This document shows, piece by piece, positions 1 through 8,176 of a DNA stretch of 64,000 bases. Position numbers and translations under genes: made by a program. Location: contig JBKBUF010000007.1 in assembly GCA_046290815.1 (NCBI GenBank), positions 1 to 64,000 of the forward strand, read 5' to 3'. Origin of the DNA: JBKBUF01 sp046290815 (lineage in GTDB: Bacteria; Bacteroidota; Bacteroidia; Cytophagales; Cytophagaceae). Each line of letters opens with the position of its first letter. The first letter of the stretch is position 1. The notes beneath the pieces are model-generated. The model was given only the letters and a program-made list of their open reading frames with translations. It was not told where the DNA came from and made no database searches.

Positions 1-65
1 AGAGCTTGCTCAAACAAGCCCTCAAATTCCTTTAATTTTTCGTCTTTGTTGTTTTTGGTGTTCAT
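1..65 (-). CDS. 5' fragment of an unidentified gene (truncated by window edge)
   Basis: An ATG on the minus strand at 63-65 opens a frame that runs off the left edge of the window, giving about 21 charged residues beginning MNTKNNKDEKLKEFEG. Too little is visible to assign a family. A good palindrome lies 77 bp upstream (142-158), in a position where an operator would sit. It could be a short chance frame; I judge it probably real because the intergenic region in front of it is AT-rich and contains that palindrome. Confidence 0.4.
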   Translation of the reverse strand, partial: MNTKNNKDEKLKEFEGLFEQA

Positions 66-141
66 AAAAGTATAATTTAACATTTTTTTACTTTTATGAC
101 ACAGTTTATTTTACAGCCTCGGTAATTGGTTAAAAATATCC

Positions 142-158
142 TATCGCAAAATGCGATA
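142..158. promoter_or_regulatory. palindrome, possible operator
   Basis: TATCGCA-AAA-TGCGATA is a perfect inverted repeat with 7-bp arms and a 3-base spacer. It has no poly-T on either side, so it does not look like a terminator. It lies upstream of the truncated minus-strand gene at 1-65. A role as a repressor site or small hairpin is inference. Confidence 0.35.
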
Positions 159-243
159 CCACTTCCTTTGCAAAAATGTCAGATAAGGTCATCCTTACAG
201 GATTGATAAAACTAGTAGTCAAGAGCCTAAATCCCCGAATCAA

Positions 244-291
244 CCTTAACACCTTAACACCTTAACACCCTAACACCTTAACACCCTAACA
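244..291. repeat. short tandem repeat of CCTTAACA/CCCTAACA
   Basis: About six consecutive 8-bp units (CCTTAACA, twice varied to CCCTAACA) fill the space up to the stop codon of the minus-strand small ORF at 292. The same word in both orientations makes up the inverted repeat at 1795-1868, on the other side of dinB. Function unknown. Confidence 0.8.
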
Positions 292-507
292 CTACCTATA
301 CTGCGGCGACCATTCCTTTTTCGATGTGGCCAGAAGTCTGGTATAAGGAACCCAATCATGTATTCTTCTTTTTTTCCAGCCTTCTCTTATTTCCCATTCC
401 TTGCGCTGATCAAGCCAGGTGGCTACATACAAGATCCCCTTCACCATCATATAACCTGCCGTCAGTCCGCCAACCAGTGCAACTATTTCTTTCCATGCTT
501 TCATCAT
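292..507 (-). CDS. small single-pass membrane protein, unknown function
   Basis: A 71-residue frame with one hydrophobic segment near residues 7-29 (IVALVGGLTAGYMMVKGIL), followed by a strongly basic, Trp-rich tail (EWEIREGWKKRRIHDW). This suggests a small inner-membrane protein with a cytoplasmic tail. The initiator is either M1 or M2. It stands alone, and its stop codon abuts the 8-bp tandem repeat. No family recognised. The overlapping plus-strand frame at 324-548 has lower-complexity composition and I do not consider it coding. Confidence 0.5.
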   Translation of the reverse strand: MMKAWKEIVALVGGLTAGYMMVKGILYVATWLDQRKEWEIREGWKKRRIHDWVPYTRLLATSKKEWSPQYR

Positions 508-635
508 TTCTAATAACCTTGCTACAAAAAGCCCGGTTTCATATTTGATTTTCCGATTGATAACCAGATTGTTGTGTGAATTAATTTCTTTGCCCCCGTC
601 AAACTTTCTGCTAAAAAATTTAGTATATTTACTGT

Positions 636-1793
636 ATGGTTACCCCCTTAAATCGTTCTATTGTTCATCTCGACATGGATTCTTTTTTCGTGTCGGTGGA
701 ACTGCTGAAGCATCCCGAGCTCAAAGGTTTGCCTTTGATTATAGGAGGCAGCAGCGATCGTGGCGTCGTGGCATCCTGCAGCTATGAGGCCCGCAGGTTC
801 GGCATCCATTCTGCTATGTCAGTGCGTATGGCCAGGCAGCTTTGTCCGGATGTTAAGATTATCTCAGGTGACATGGAGTCGTATAGCAAATATTCTGATA
901 CGGTCACACAAATCATAGAAGAGAAGGCTCCCTTATTTGAGAAATCATCCATTGACGAATTTTATCTTGACCTCACCGGGATGGATAAATTCTTTGGATG
1001 TTACAAATGGGCAAGAGAGCTAAGGCAAAAAATAATGAAAGAAACCGGGCTGCCACTTTCTCTTGGTTTGTCAGTCAATAAAATGGTGTCCAAAGTAGGA
1101 ACAGGTGAAGCAAAGCCAAATGGCGAAAAAGAAATACCTGCAGGCACTGAAAAAGATTTTCTGGCTCCTCTGTCTGTGCGGAAGATACCGATGATAGGAG
1201 ATAAGACTTACAGGCTTTTGAGCAGTATGGGTGTGGAGAAAATATCGACTTTAAGAGAAATGCCTCCTGAACTGCTGCAATCGCTTCTTGGAAGCAATGG
1301 TCTTGAGATCTGGAAGCGCGCAAATGCTATTGATGACACACCTGTTGTAGGGTACAGCGAAAGAAAGTCCATCTCTACCGAGACAACTTTTGAGCAGGAT
1401 ACCATAGATGTGAAGATGATTCATTCGCTTTTAACCGGCATGACAGAAAGGTTAGGTTTTCAACTGAGAGAGGAAAAGAAGCTTACTGCTTGCGTAACTG
1501 TTAAAGTCAGGTATTCCAACTTTGACACGGTGACCAAACAAATACAGATTCCTTATACCTCAGCTGATCATATTTTACTCAAGACAGTTCATGAATTATT
1601 TGATAAGTTATATGACAGGAGAATGCTTATACGATTGATAGGAGTGAGATTCAGTAAACTGGTGTATGGCAGCTATCAGATAAATATTTTTGAAAATACT
1701 CAAACTACTGTGCAGCTTTATCAGGCGATGGATAAAATAAGAAACAAATTCGGTGACGACGCAGTGGGTAGAGCTTCCGGGAAAAAGGGTTAG
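636..1793 (+). CDS. dinB: DNA polymerase IV (Y-family translesion polymerase)
   Basis: Y-family polymerase that copies past damaged template bases, usually with low fidelity. The palm motif HLDMDSFF (D13) and SIDEFYLD (D107, E108) supply the three metal-binding acidic residues. GLSVNKMVSKVGTGEAKPNG is the usual palm/thumb segment. A helix-hairpin-helix region follows (PMIGDKTYRLLSSMGVEKI), then the little-finger domain. At 385 residues it is normal for bacterial DinB. I see no terminal beta-clamp motif of the QxxLF type; the C-terminus ends in DDAVGRASGKKG, common for Bacteroidota versions. Convergent with the gene at 1871, with an inverted repeat between. No LexA box recognised upstream. Confidence 0.95.
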   Translation: MVTPLNRSIVHLDMDSFFVSVELLKHPELKGLPLIIGGSSDRGVVASCSYEARRFGIHSAMSVRMARQLCPDVKIISGDMESYSKYSDTVTQIIEEKAPLFEKSSIDEFYLDLTGMDKFFGCYKWARELRQKIMKETGLPLSLGLSVNKMVSKVGTGEAKPNGEKEIPAGTEKDFLAPLSVRKIPMIGDKTYRLLSSMGVEKISTLREMPPELLQSLLGSNGLEIWKRANAIDDTPVVGYSERKSISTETTFEQDTIDVKMIHSLLTGMTERLGFQLREEKKLTACVTVKVRYSNFDTVTKQIQIPYTSADHILLKTVHELFDKLYDRRMLIRLIGVRFSKLVYGSYQINIFENTQTTVQLYQAMDKIRNKFGDDAVGRASGKKG

Positions 1794-1794
1794 A

Positions 1795-1868
1795 GTGTTT
1801 AAGTGTTAATGTGTTAAAGTGTTCATGTTTTTAACTTTAACACATGAACACCTTAACACATTAACACA
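1795..1868. repeat. degenerate inverted repeat of GTGTTAA/TTAACAC between convergent genes
   Basis: The left half is built of GTGTTTAA/GTGTTAAT/GTGTTAAA words and the right half of their complements (AACACCTTAACACATTAACAC), with an AT-rich turn near 1825-1835. The RNA from either strand could fold into one long hairpin, so it may act as a bidirectional terminator for dinB and the gene at 1871, although there is no clean U tract. Confidence 0.6.
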
Positions 1869-1870
1869 TT

Positions 1871-2350
1871 TTATCCTAGTCTTGCCAATGCCATTTGAGA
1901 TGTCTTTGGCAGGTTGCTGAAAAATACTTTAACATCACTGTAGCTGTTCTTTACAAATTTCTTTACTACAGGGTATGTAGAAGCTGACCATTTGTTGATG
2001 CTTCTTGCCTGTTTTTTAGTCCATTTGTTCAAAACTTTGCCATTCGCACTTATCCAGTTGCTTACGAGTTTATATCTTTTCGGTATAAACGTACCTTTCT
2101 GGATATCTTTCATAAAATCAGATTTTGCCAGTTTTTTTGCATTTTTAGCATAAAGCTTGTTAGCTTGCTTTCCCCACAATTTTAATTGCTTTCTGCTGCT
2201 TTTGGCCATGTTGTCTACATCTATTTTAGATATCTGTTTTGAAAAATCATTTGCCATGTCCTTTGCAGTGATCCCTACCTGACGGGTAAATTTTGCAGCA
2301 TCCTTTCTTAGTGTTTTTAATGCCTTACTTCTCATGTCTAATCCTCCCAT
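1871..2350 (-). CDS. lysine-rich basic protein, unknown function
   Basis: 159 residues (or 154 if translation starts at the second Met, MRSK), with about 30 lysines and very few acidic residues, so strongly basic. Predicted mostly helical with spaced Trp/Leu (QLKLWGKQANKLYAKNAKKL; INKWSASTYPVVKKFVK). No signal peptide, metal-binding motif or obvious membrane segment. A nucleic-acid- or membrane-binding role would fit the charge, but this is inference. It is 26 bp downstream of the prenyl synthase gene on the same strand, so the two may be cotranscribed. Confidence 0.6.
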   Translation of the reverse strand: MGGLDMRSKALKTLRKDAAKFTRQVGITAKDMANDFSKQISKIDVDNMAKSSRKQLKLWGKQANKLYAKNAKKLAKSDFMKDIQKGTFIPKRYKLVSNWISANGKVLNKWTKKQARSINKWSASTYPVVKKFVKNSYSDVKVFFSNLPKTSQMALARLG

Positions 2351-2376
2351 TGATTTTAAAATACTAAGAGTAAAAA

Positions 2377-3354
2377 TTACTTTTCCCTCTCTATAGTATA
2401 TTTAACCAGCAGCTTCAATGATTGTTTATTAGGGGAATCGGGGAAGGAATCCAGAAGGGTGTAGGCTTCGTTTACGAAGATTTCCATTACTTGCGTGGCA
2501 TATTCTATTCCTCCTGAAGCTTTCACAAAAGATATCACTTCTGCTACTTTTTTCGGCTTATGGTTTTCGTTTTTTACAATATTTATGATTCTTCTTTTTT
2601 CCCACCAACCGGCCTTGTTTAATGCAAATATAAGAGGTAAGGTAAGCTTCCTTTCTTTAATGTCAATGCCTATAGGTTTTCCGATTATTTCTGCAGAATT
2701 GTAATCAAATAAATCATCTTTAATCTGAAATGCCATTCCGACTTTTTCGCCGAAAAGCCTGGCTTTTTCTATTCTATCTTCGGGTGCTCCGGACGACGCT
2801 GCACCTACGGCACAACAGGATGCTATTAGTGATGCGGTTTTCTGTCTTATGATCTCATAATACACATCTTCTGTTATGTCCAGGTTTCTTGCTTTCTCTA
2901 TCTGTAATAGTTCTCCTTCACTCATTTCCTTGACCGCCTGTGACACTATCTTGAGCAGATTAAAATCGTTGTTGTTCACCGATAACAACAGTCCTCTTGA
3001 GAGCAGATAGTCTCCTACTAATACTGCAATTTTATTTTTCCATAAGGCATTAATAGAAAAGAAGCCTCTTCTGTAATTGGCATCATCGACAACATCGTCA
3101 TGCACTAAAGTGGCGGTATGTAACAGTTCTATCAATGCTGCTCCGCGATGTGTGGCCTCTGTTGCTCCTCCGCAGGTTTTTGCCATAAGAAAGACAAACA
3201 TAGGCCTGAGCTGTTTGCCTTTTCTTTTAACAATGTAAGTCATGATCCTGTCGAGCAACATTACATTGCTTTTCATGGATTCTCGGAATTTTTTTTCAAA
3301 ATCCTTTATTTCCCCCTCTATCGGAGCCTGTATCTCTTTAATATCTACGGACAT
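2377..3354 (-). CDS. trans-polyprenyl diphosphate synthase (octaprenyl/solanesyl type)
   Basis: Condenses isopentenyl diphosphate onto an allylic primer to make the side chain of menaquinone or a related quinone. The first aspartate-rich motif LVHDDVVDD lies near residues 84-91, with the conserved RRG just after, and the second is QIKDDLFDYN near residue 210. KGKQLRP near residue 45 binds diphosphate. At 325 residues it matches IspB-type long-chain enzymes. Position -5 before the first motif is a small Ala/Thr region (HTATLVHDD), consistent with a long product, though chain length cannot be set from sequence alone. Soluble. Likely in one transcript with the basic protein downstream. Confidence 0.9.
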   Translation of the reverse strand: MSVDIKEIQAPIEGEIKDFEKKFRESMKSNVMLLDRIMTYIVKRKGKQLRPMFVFLMAKTCGGATEATHRGAALIELLHTATLVHDDVVDDANYRRGFFSINALWKNKIAVLVGDYLLSRGLLLSVNNNDFNLLKIVSQAVKEMSEGELLQIEKARNLDITEDVYYEIIRQKTASLIASCCAVGAASSGAPEDRIEKARLFGEKVGMAFQIKDDLFDYNSAEIIGKPIGIDIKERKLTLPLIFALNKAGWWEKRRIINIVKNENHKPKKVAEVISFVKASGGIEYATQVMEIFVNEAYTLLDSFPDSPNKQSLKLLVKYTIEREK

Positions 3355-3486
3355 GTGATGATATTACAATACAATTATACAATCTATTTGCCCCATTACA
3401 AAGTGCAGTTTTGTAAAAAAAATCCATAAATTGCCTTTGTTTTGATTGGTTTAACATCATTAATAATTTCCTGATTATTCACTTTT

Positions 3487-3801
3487 ATGGCCTGGTTTAT
3501 ATTATTTATCGCAGGTATTTTCGAAACAGCCTGGGCTATTGGTTTAAAATATTCACATGGCTTTTCTAAACTGTGGCCTACCGTGTTCACAGTAATTACC
3601 TTAATGATTAGCATGTCCCTGTTGGCCTATGCTTTGCGGACTTTACCTGTCGGTACCGCTTATGCAGTGTGGACTGGTATTGGCGCTGTCGGAACAGCTA
3701 TTTTAGGGATTTTTCTGTTCAATGATTCTGTCGATCCGTTGAGGCTTTTCTTTATTCTTCTTATTGTCATTGGAATTGCAGGCCTTAAGTATGTGGGTTA
3801 A
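3487..3801 (+). CDS. gdx: small multidrug resistance family exporter, SugE/Gdx type
   Basis: A 104-residue protein with four transmembrane helices and the SMR signature at the N-terminus, including the essential Glu in GIFETAWAIGLKYSHGF. WAxxLKYS and the later AYAVWTGIGAVG segment resemble the SugE/Gdx branch, whose natural substrate is guanidinium, rather than EmrE. It would act as a dimer exchanging protons for the cation. Not obviously in an operon. I looked for a guanidine riboswitch in the roughly 130 bp upstream and did not recognise one. Confidence 0.88.
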   Translation: MAWFILFIAGIFETAWAIGLKYSHGFSKLWPTVFTVITLMISMSLLAYALRTLPVGTAYAVWTGIGAVGTAILGIFLFNDSVDPLRLFFILLIVIGIAGLKYVG

Positions 3802-3812
3802 CTCGCATTAAA

Positions 3813-3826
3813 TTGATAACTATCAT
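3813..3826 (+). promoter_or_regulatory. Fnr-type operator A (TTGAT-AACT-ATCAT)
   Basis: Matches nine of ten positions of the classical Fnr box TTGAT-N4-ATCAA. The first base lies exactly 58 bp before the -7 element at 3871. The same geometry recurs at five other sites in the window. It probably controls the unit 3901-6097 (DUF2267-like, usp, usp). Confidence 0.65.
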
Positions 3827-3870
3827 TTATTGTTCTGTCATGACTCATACTTATGGTTTAATTCATGGTT

Positions 3871-3878
3871 TACATTTG
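3871..3878 (+). promoter_or_regulatory. -7 promoter element TACATTTG
   Basis: Perfect match to the Bacteroidota -7 consensus TAnnTTTG. There is no TTTG at the normal -33 distance, as expected for an activator-dependent promoter. Because it lies downstream of the ATG at 3865, it argues that translation starts at the ATG at 3901. Confidence 0.6.
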
Positions 3879-3900
3879 TATATATCAAACCGTAAAAGCC

Positions 3901-4323
3901 ATGACCTCAACTGCCATTCAATCTGCCTATTCTCTGGATAGCTTTATTCAGCTATTGTCTGAACAACTGAATTTTTCAGGAAATAAAGAAAAAACTCTTA
4001 ATCTTTTAAAGGTTTACTTTAAGACGGTTTTCGGACAAGTTTCCAATGAAAGCGGAAAGGGGTTCTTCAGTATGCTTCCGGTATATCTTAAGCCTGTTTG
4101 TATCGAAGCATTTGACTTACCTGATCGTGTTTCTTTATCTACCCAGGATTTCCCCGGCCTATTTTTAAGAAATTATGGTAGAATGGCGCATTATGATTTT
4201 GCTGACGAACAACTAGCTCAAAATGCCATAAAGAAAATTAAAGAATCTATCGAGGAGCAAATGGATGAACAACGTATTATCAGATTCAGAAAGTTTTATC
4301 CGGAATTTTTAAAGTTTTTATAA
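3901..4323 (+). CDS. DUF2267-like small helical protein
   Basis: The frame opens at 3865, but the promoter element at 3871-3878 favours the internal ATG at 3901, giving 140 residues beginning MTSTAIQSAYS. The segment around residues 35-65 (TLNLLKVYFKTVFGQVS, then FSMLPVYLKPVCIEAF) has the layout of DUF2267: a helix, a loop at the position of the proteobacterial LxAQLP, and then an aromatic-rich helix. No catalytic motif is evident. It is the first gene of a probable three-gene unit with two universal stress proteins (70 bp and 21 bp gaps) and sits behind Fnr-type operator A. A role in low-oxygen stress is inferred from context only. The family assignment is tentative. Confidence 0.6.
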   Translation: MTSTAIQSAYSLDSFIQLLSEQLNFSGNKEKTLNLLKVYFKTVFGQVSNESGKGFFSMLPVYLKPVCIEAFDLPDRVSLSTQDFPGLFLRNYGRMAHYDFADEQLAQNAIKKIKESIEEQMDEQRIIRFRKFYPEFLKFL

Positions 4324-4393
4324 CATCGGGGGGTAATATTCAGCCTTAAACATCTTCTAATATTTCAGGTTTATCTATTATAGGAATAATACT

Positions 4394-5248
4394 ATGCAAA
4401 CAATTCTATATGCTACAGATTTTTCTAAAAGCGCTGCAAATGCAGGTAAACTGGCTTTGATAATTGCCAGAGCTGCAGATGCAAAGCTTCTGGTTTATAA
4501 TGCTTATTCCATTCCGGTTCTGGATAGTACAGTTCCGGGATCTTTGTATGAAGAGCTTATTGATGAAAAGCATAAGGAAGTTGAAGACAATCTAATCAGA
4601 ATTTGCCAAAAGTTTACAGCAGAAAGAACTGTTTCCGGCAAGCAATTGTATTGTGAGCATTTTTCAGAACAAGGTATTGCGGCAGATAAAATTTCTTCTG
4701 TGGCTACTGGAAAACAAGCAGATCTTATTGTTACAGCATCAAGGAATGAAAATTCTGTTTTAAGATTTTTGGGTAGTACAGCATTAACTATTGCATCTAA
4801 AGCTTCATGTCCGGTGATAGCAGTTCCATATTCTAAAGTACCTGAATCAATCAAGCATATCTTACTCGCTATTGATTTTAGGAAGGCTGACATGGATGCA
4901 TTTGATAAGGTTTTCTCCTTTGCAGAGCTGTTTAATGCCAAGGTAACTTTGCTTCATATTTCACAAAATGATAAATATGAAAAAGGGCTTCAGAAAATGG
5001 AGCAGTTCAAACAAAAGGTTTTGGGAAAGTATAATTCCGGGAATGTATCTTTTGAAGTGATATCTTATAAAGACGAATGGTCTGCTATAGAATCTTATGT
5101 GTCAGAATCGAAAGCAGATATTATTTCACTGGTAAGACATGACATCGGGATTTTTGAAGGTTTATTTCATGAAAGCCTTATTGATATGGCTCTGAATAAA
5201 TCTCATCTTCCTCTGATGATTCTCAATGAAAAGTTTCTGAGCAAATAA
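4394..5248 (+). CDS. universal stress protein, two UspA domains
   Basis: 284 residues made of two tandem Usp domains, split near residue 148. Domain 1 begins MQTILYATDFSKSAANA and ends SKASCPVIAVP; domain 2 begins IKHILLAIDFRKADMDAF and ends KSHLPLMILN. The canonical ATP loop (G-x2-G-x9-G-S/T) is incomplete in domain 1 (SRNENSVLRFLGST) and absent in domain 2, so it may be a non-nucleotide-binding or weakly binding form. It probably acts in the cytoplasm as a stress-related binding protein; no enzymatic role is implied. Second gene of the operator-A unit, followed after 21 bp by another Usp gene. Confidence 0.9.
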   Translation: MQTILYATDFSKSAANAGKLALIIARAADAKLLVYNAYSIPVLDSTVPGSLYEELIDEKHKEVEDNLIRICQKFTAERTVSGKQLYCEHFSEQGIAADKISSVATGKQADLIVTASRNENSVLRFLGSTALTIASKASCPVIAVPYSKVPESIKHILLAIDFRKADMDAFDKVFSFAELFNAKVTLLHISQNDKYEKGLQKMEQFKQKVLGKYNSGNVSFEVISYKDEWSAIESYVSESKADIISLVRHDIGIFEGLFHESLIDMALNKSHLPLMILNEKFLSK

Positions 5249-5269
5249 TTCACCCTTAATGCTTAACTT

Positions 5270-6097
5270 ATGAAAAATATTCTTTGTCCATATGACTTTT
5301 CCCAAAAAGCTGAAAAGGCATTATTGTATGCTAATGACCTTGCCATGCGCACCGGTGGTAAGGTGATTTTATATTATGCTTATCACTTTCCGGTATATGT
5401 ACATGCGGATGATATTATGAGCACTGATCAGGATTCTCATGAAGATGAAATTAAGGATAATCTTGAAGGTTTGTGCAGAGATCTGGCAAAAGAGAATTTT
5501 GGCAAAGAGGTGGATTACGAATTTGTTGTAAAAAAAGGTTTGTTCCTTGATACCATCAGTAGTGTTGTAAAGGAAAAGAGAATTGACATGATTGTAATGG
5601 GAACTGATGGTGCCTCCGGTTTGAAAGATCTTTTAGGCAGTACATTCAGTGAGTCAGTTGCTCAAAAGGTTGTATGCCCTGTTCTTATTATTCCTGGTTC
5701 CACTGCTTTTAAAAGGGTATCCCGCATTGTGTATGCATCTGAATTAAATGGAGGAGAAGAGCAGATTCTTAAATACATTATTCATTTTGCCTCTCTTTAT
5801 TCATCTTACATTGATGTGGTCCATATTGCTGATGAATATAATCCTGAAGTGGAGGATATTGCTAAATCTTTTATTGAATCACTTGCCTTAAAACTCAACT
5901 ATGATAAATTGAAATTTCATCTGGTTGCCGGAGATGAGGTATTTGCAGGACTTATTACTTTCAGTAAGGAGGAGTTTGCAAATCTACTGGTAGTGGCTCC
6001 AAATCAAAAGTCATTTTTTGACAGATTGTTTGCCAAAAGCCACACCAAGGAACTGGCTCGCCATTCCGATATACCATTGCTTGTGGTGAAGAAATAA
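5270..6097 (+). CDS. universal stress protein, two UspA domains
   Basis: 275 residues with two Usp domains. Domain 1 starts MKNILCPYDFSQKAEKA and keeps an ATP-type loop, MGTDGASGLKDLLGST near residues 111-126, followed by VCPVLIIPG. Domain 2 is shorter and ends HSDIPLLVVKK, with FDRLFAKSHTKELARH in place of a glycine loop. The same FFxRLF/KIFGKSHTKE ending occurs in the Usp at 13706, which marks these two as the closest pair of the four Usp proteins here. Last gene of its transcription unit; converges with apt. Confidence 0.9.
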   Translation: MKNILCPYDFSQKAEKALLYANDLAMRTGGKVILYYAYHFPVYVHADDIMSTDQDSHEDEIKDNLEGLCRDLAKENFGKEVDYEFVVKKGLFLDTISSVVKEKRIDMIVMGTDGASGLKDLLGSTFSESVAQKVVCPVLIIPGSTAFKRVSRIVYASELNGGEEQILKYIIHFASLYSSYIDVVHIADEYNPEVEDIAKSFIESLALKLNYDKLKFHLVAGDEVFAGLITFSKEEFANLLVVAPNQKSFFDRLFAKSHTKELARHSDIPLLVVKK

Positions 6098-6105
6098 GAT
6101 AAACT

Positions 6106-6633
6106 TTAATGATATTCAACTATACTTACGATATTGTCTGAGTAAGTTTTAAGTTTTTCTTTGCCGTGAAGAAAAGCCAGGTCTATCATAAATGCATAGC
6201 CTGCAACATGTGCGCCTTCTTCCATAATAAGTTGAGAGGCAGCAGATGCAGTGCCTCCTGTAGCCAACAGATCATCATGAATCAATATATTCCAATCAGG
6301 CTGAATTACATTTTTCTGTATCTCTATGCAGGCTTCACCATATTCCAGACAGTAACGTTTTGAATTCTTGTCACCTGGCAATTTCCCCTCTTTTCTGACC
6401 GGTATAAAGGGGACATTCAATACTTCCGCAAGCATCATTCCCAGCAAAAATCCTCTGCTTTCCAGGCCGGCGACTGCATCGACTTCATTCGTGAAATGTG
6501 ATGCCATTTCGTTTACCACCCGTTTACATATATCAGGCCTTAAGAATACGGGGGTTATGTCTTTAAATATTATCCCTTTTTTGGGAAAGTCCGGGATGTC
6601 TTTAATGTGTAATTTTACTTCTTGTGACAGCAT
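6106..6633 (-). CDS. apt: adenine phosphoribosyltransferase
   Basis: Purine salvage enzyme: adenine + PRPP gives AMP + diphosphate. The PRPP loop is ILIHDDLLATGGTA near residues 116-129. The N-terminal DIPDFPKKGIIFKDITP is the typical Apt hood segment, and AGLESRGFLLG is the adenine/PRPP-binding region. 175 residues, the usual length, cytoplasmic dimer. Convergent with the Usp gene, with only 8 bp between stop codons. Confidence 0.95.
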   Translation of the reverse strand: MLSQEVKLHIKDIPDFPKKGIIFKDITPVFLRPDICKRVVNEMASHFTNEVDAVAGLESRGFLLGMMLAEVLNVPFIPVRKEGKLPGDKNSKRYCLEYGEACIEIQKNVIQPDWNILIHDDLLATGGTASAASQLIMEEGAHVAGYAFMIDLAFLHGKEKLKTYSDNIVSIVEYH

Positions 6634-6749
6634 TTGAACTACGGAGATTGATAGTTGAGATTCCTAATTTAATAAAAATGTGCATTTCCCCTATATCTTT
6701 TTGCAGAACCTGAAGCACTTCTTTTTATGTTTTTATATAAACCATGATT

Positions 6750-7004
6750 ATGAATAAGTTTGCAAAAAATATTAAGTCACTGTTTAGAGATATGGTTAAT
6801 TTTTTTAAGCCATGGAAAAAAGATAGCCATATTTTAAAGCCTGGCGACAATGTTGAGATGACAGGTAATGAATCTCGCAGTGAAGGATTGATGAACCGAG
6901 GTCCCTCTTCTAAATTTATGGTCACAAGAACAGGACAGGTACTACGAAGACCTAAAAGATTGCATGGAAAATTATCTTTAAGGACCAGAAGGAAAACTTT
7001 TTAG
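6750..7004 (+). CDS. small basic protein, unknown function
   Basis: 84 residues from the ATG at 6750 (an ATG at 6744 adds two residues). The N-terminal half is amphipathic (FAKNIKSLFRDMVNFFKPWKK) and the C-terminal half is Arg/Lys-rich (TGQVLRRPKRLHGKLSLRTRRKTF). No family recognised. It has its own start in an AT-rich leader and is followed after 44 bp by the permease gene, with which it may be cotranscribed. It has no convincing membrane segment. The composition would suit an RNA- or phospholipid-binding protein, but I can show nothing specific. Confidence 0.5.
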   Translation: MNKFAKNIKSLFRDMVNFFKPWKKDSHILKPGDNVEMTGNESRSEGLMNRGPSSKFMVTRTGQVLRRPKRLHGKLSLRTRRKTF

Positions 7005-7048
7005 AAGCTTGTCAGTTCTTAAATATTCATTTCAACCCTGCCGGGCTT

Positions 7049-8155
7049 ATGCTAAACCGGGAAAGAATATATACTGCTTCTGCCTCATTGGTTTTTATAG
7101 TATTGTTTGTTTACGTGATAATTATATTACGTAATTTTTTGTATCCATTATTTATTGCAGTTTTTTTGTCCTATATGCTTTACAGGCCTGCAAATTATCT
7201 TGAAAAACTTAAGGTTCCCAGAATTATAGCCAACCTTTTTACGATTTTTATCTGCCTGTTAGCGGTGTATATGCTGGGTCGGTTGTTATATGTTCAGTTG
7301 CAAAGTTTCCTCCAAGATTTTCCTGCTATGAATGATCAGATGTTGCAGAATGTAATACAAATTGAATCGAAGCTTGAAAGAATTTTCCGGATGGATGAAA
7401 GTAGAAAACAGGGTTGGCTGGCAGAATCTGTTATTGGTTTAATTGATTTAAGTGGCACTTTTATTCGAAACATTCTTTCTTCTACTACTGACACTGTCGT
7501 TAAACTTTTACTTATTCCGGTTTACATTTTTTTTATTTTGTATTACAGGAATAAATTTGAAATATTCCTGTTCCGAATTACTTCCGGTGAAAAGCATAAA
7601 ATGACTCAATCTGTTGTTCTTGGCATTACCGGAATGATGAAGAATTATGTGACTGGGGTGGTGATTGTGATTCTGATTTTATGCGTTATTAATTCTCTCG
7701 GATTGATGATTGTCGGAATTAAGTATCCTGTATTACTTGGCATAATTTCAGCTTTATTCAATTTTATTCCCTATTTCGGAACCTTGATAGGAGGGGCTGT
7801 ACCTTTTATTTTCTCACTTCTTACTGAGGATTTTGCTACGGCCGGTAGTATTGTTGTCCTGTTTCTGATTGTACAATTTCTGGAAAACAATATACTTACT
7901 CCAAACATCACCGGTGGACAGGTTAGAATCAATCCTTTCTTTACCATACTTTCTATCATTGCAGGTGGTATGTTATGGGGCTTGCCGGGAATGATTTTGG
8001 CCGTTCCGGTTGTGGGCATTTTAAAAATAATTTTTGATCATGTACCTTCACTTGAGCCATATTCTTTTTTGCTAGGCAAAGGTGGCACCGAAGAACATGC
8101 ACTTACATTTGATAAAATCAAAATAAAAATCAAAAAGGTATTCCGAAAAAAATAG
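7049..8155 (+). CDS. AI-2E (PF01594) family membrane transporter
   Basis: 368 residues with the PF01594 pattern: two N-terminal helices (VFIVLFVYVIIILRNFLYPL and a repeat), a soluble insert at about 90-145, then five or more helices. The conserved signature region runs NFIPYFGTLIGGAVPF to FLIVQFLENNILTPNI (around residues 240-290). Members include TqsA (autoinducer-2 export) and Na+/H+ antiporters, so the substrate cannot be assigned. Inner-membrane protein. Convergent with the DEAD-box helicase gene, 21 bp between stops. Confidence 0.88.
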   Translation: MLNRERIYTASASLVFIVLFVYVIIILRNFLYPLFIAVFLSYMLYRPANYLEKLKVPRIIANLFTIFICLLAVYMLGRLLYVQLQSFLQDFPAMNDQMLQNVIQIESKLERIFRMDESRKQGWLAESVIGLIDLSGTFIRNILSSTTDTVVKLLLIPVYIFFILYYRNKFEIFLFRITSGEKHKMTQSVVLGITGMMKNYVTGVVIVILILCVINSLGLMIVGIKYPVLLGIISALFNFIPYFGTLIGGAVPFIFSLLTEDFATAGSIVVLFLIVQFLENNILTPNITGGQVRINPFFTILSIIAGGMLWGLPGMILAVPVVGILKIIFDHVPSLEPYSFLLGKGGTEEHALTFDKIKIKIKKVFRKK

Positions 8156-8176
8156 CTCCCCACCCCACATTCTTTC

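Noticed and set aside
244..291. Telomere-like repeat (CCCTAACA) marking a replicon end
   Set aside because: Only two units have CCCTAA, the array is short and internal, and the same word occurs as a gene-end repeat at 1795-1868.
324..548. Plus-strand ORF antisense to the small membrane protein
   Set aside because: Phe/Ser-rich low-complexity translation typical of antisense reading of an AT-rich gene; overlaps a more convincing minus-strand frame.
3355..3486. Guanidine riboswitch upstream of the SMR exporter gene
   Set aside because: The 132-bp leader is AT-rich and I could not find the ACGR/GNRA-type paired motifs of known guanidine riboswitches.
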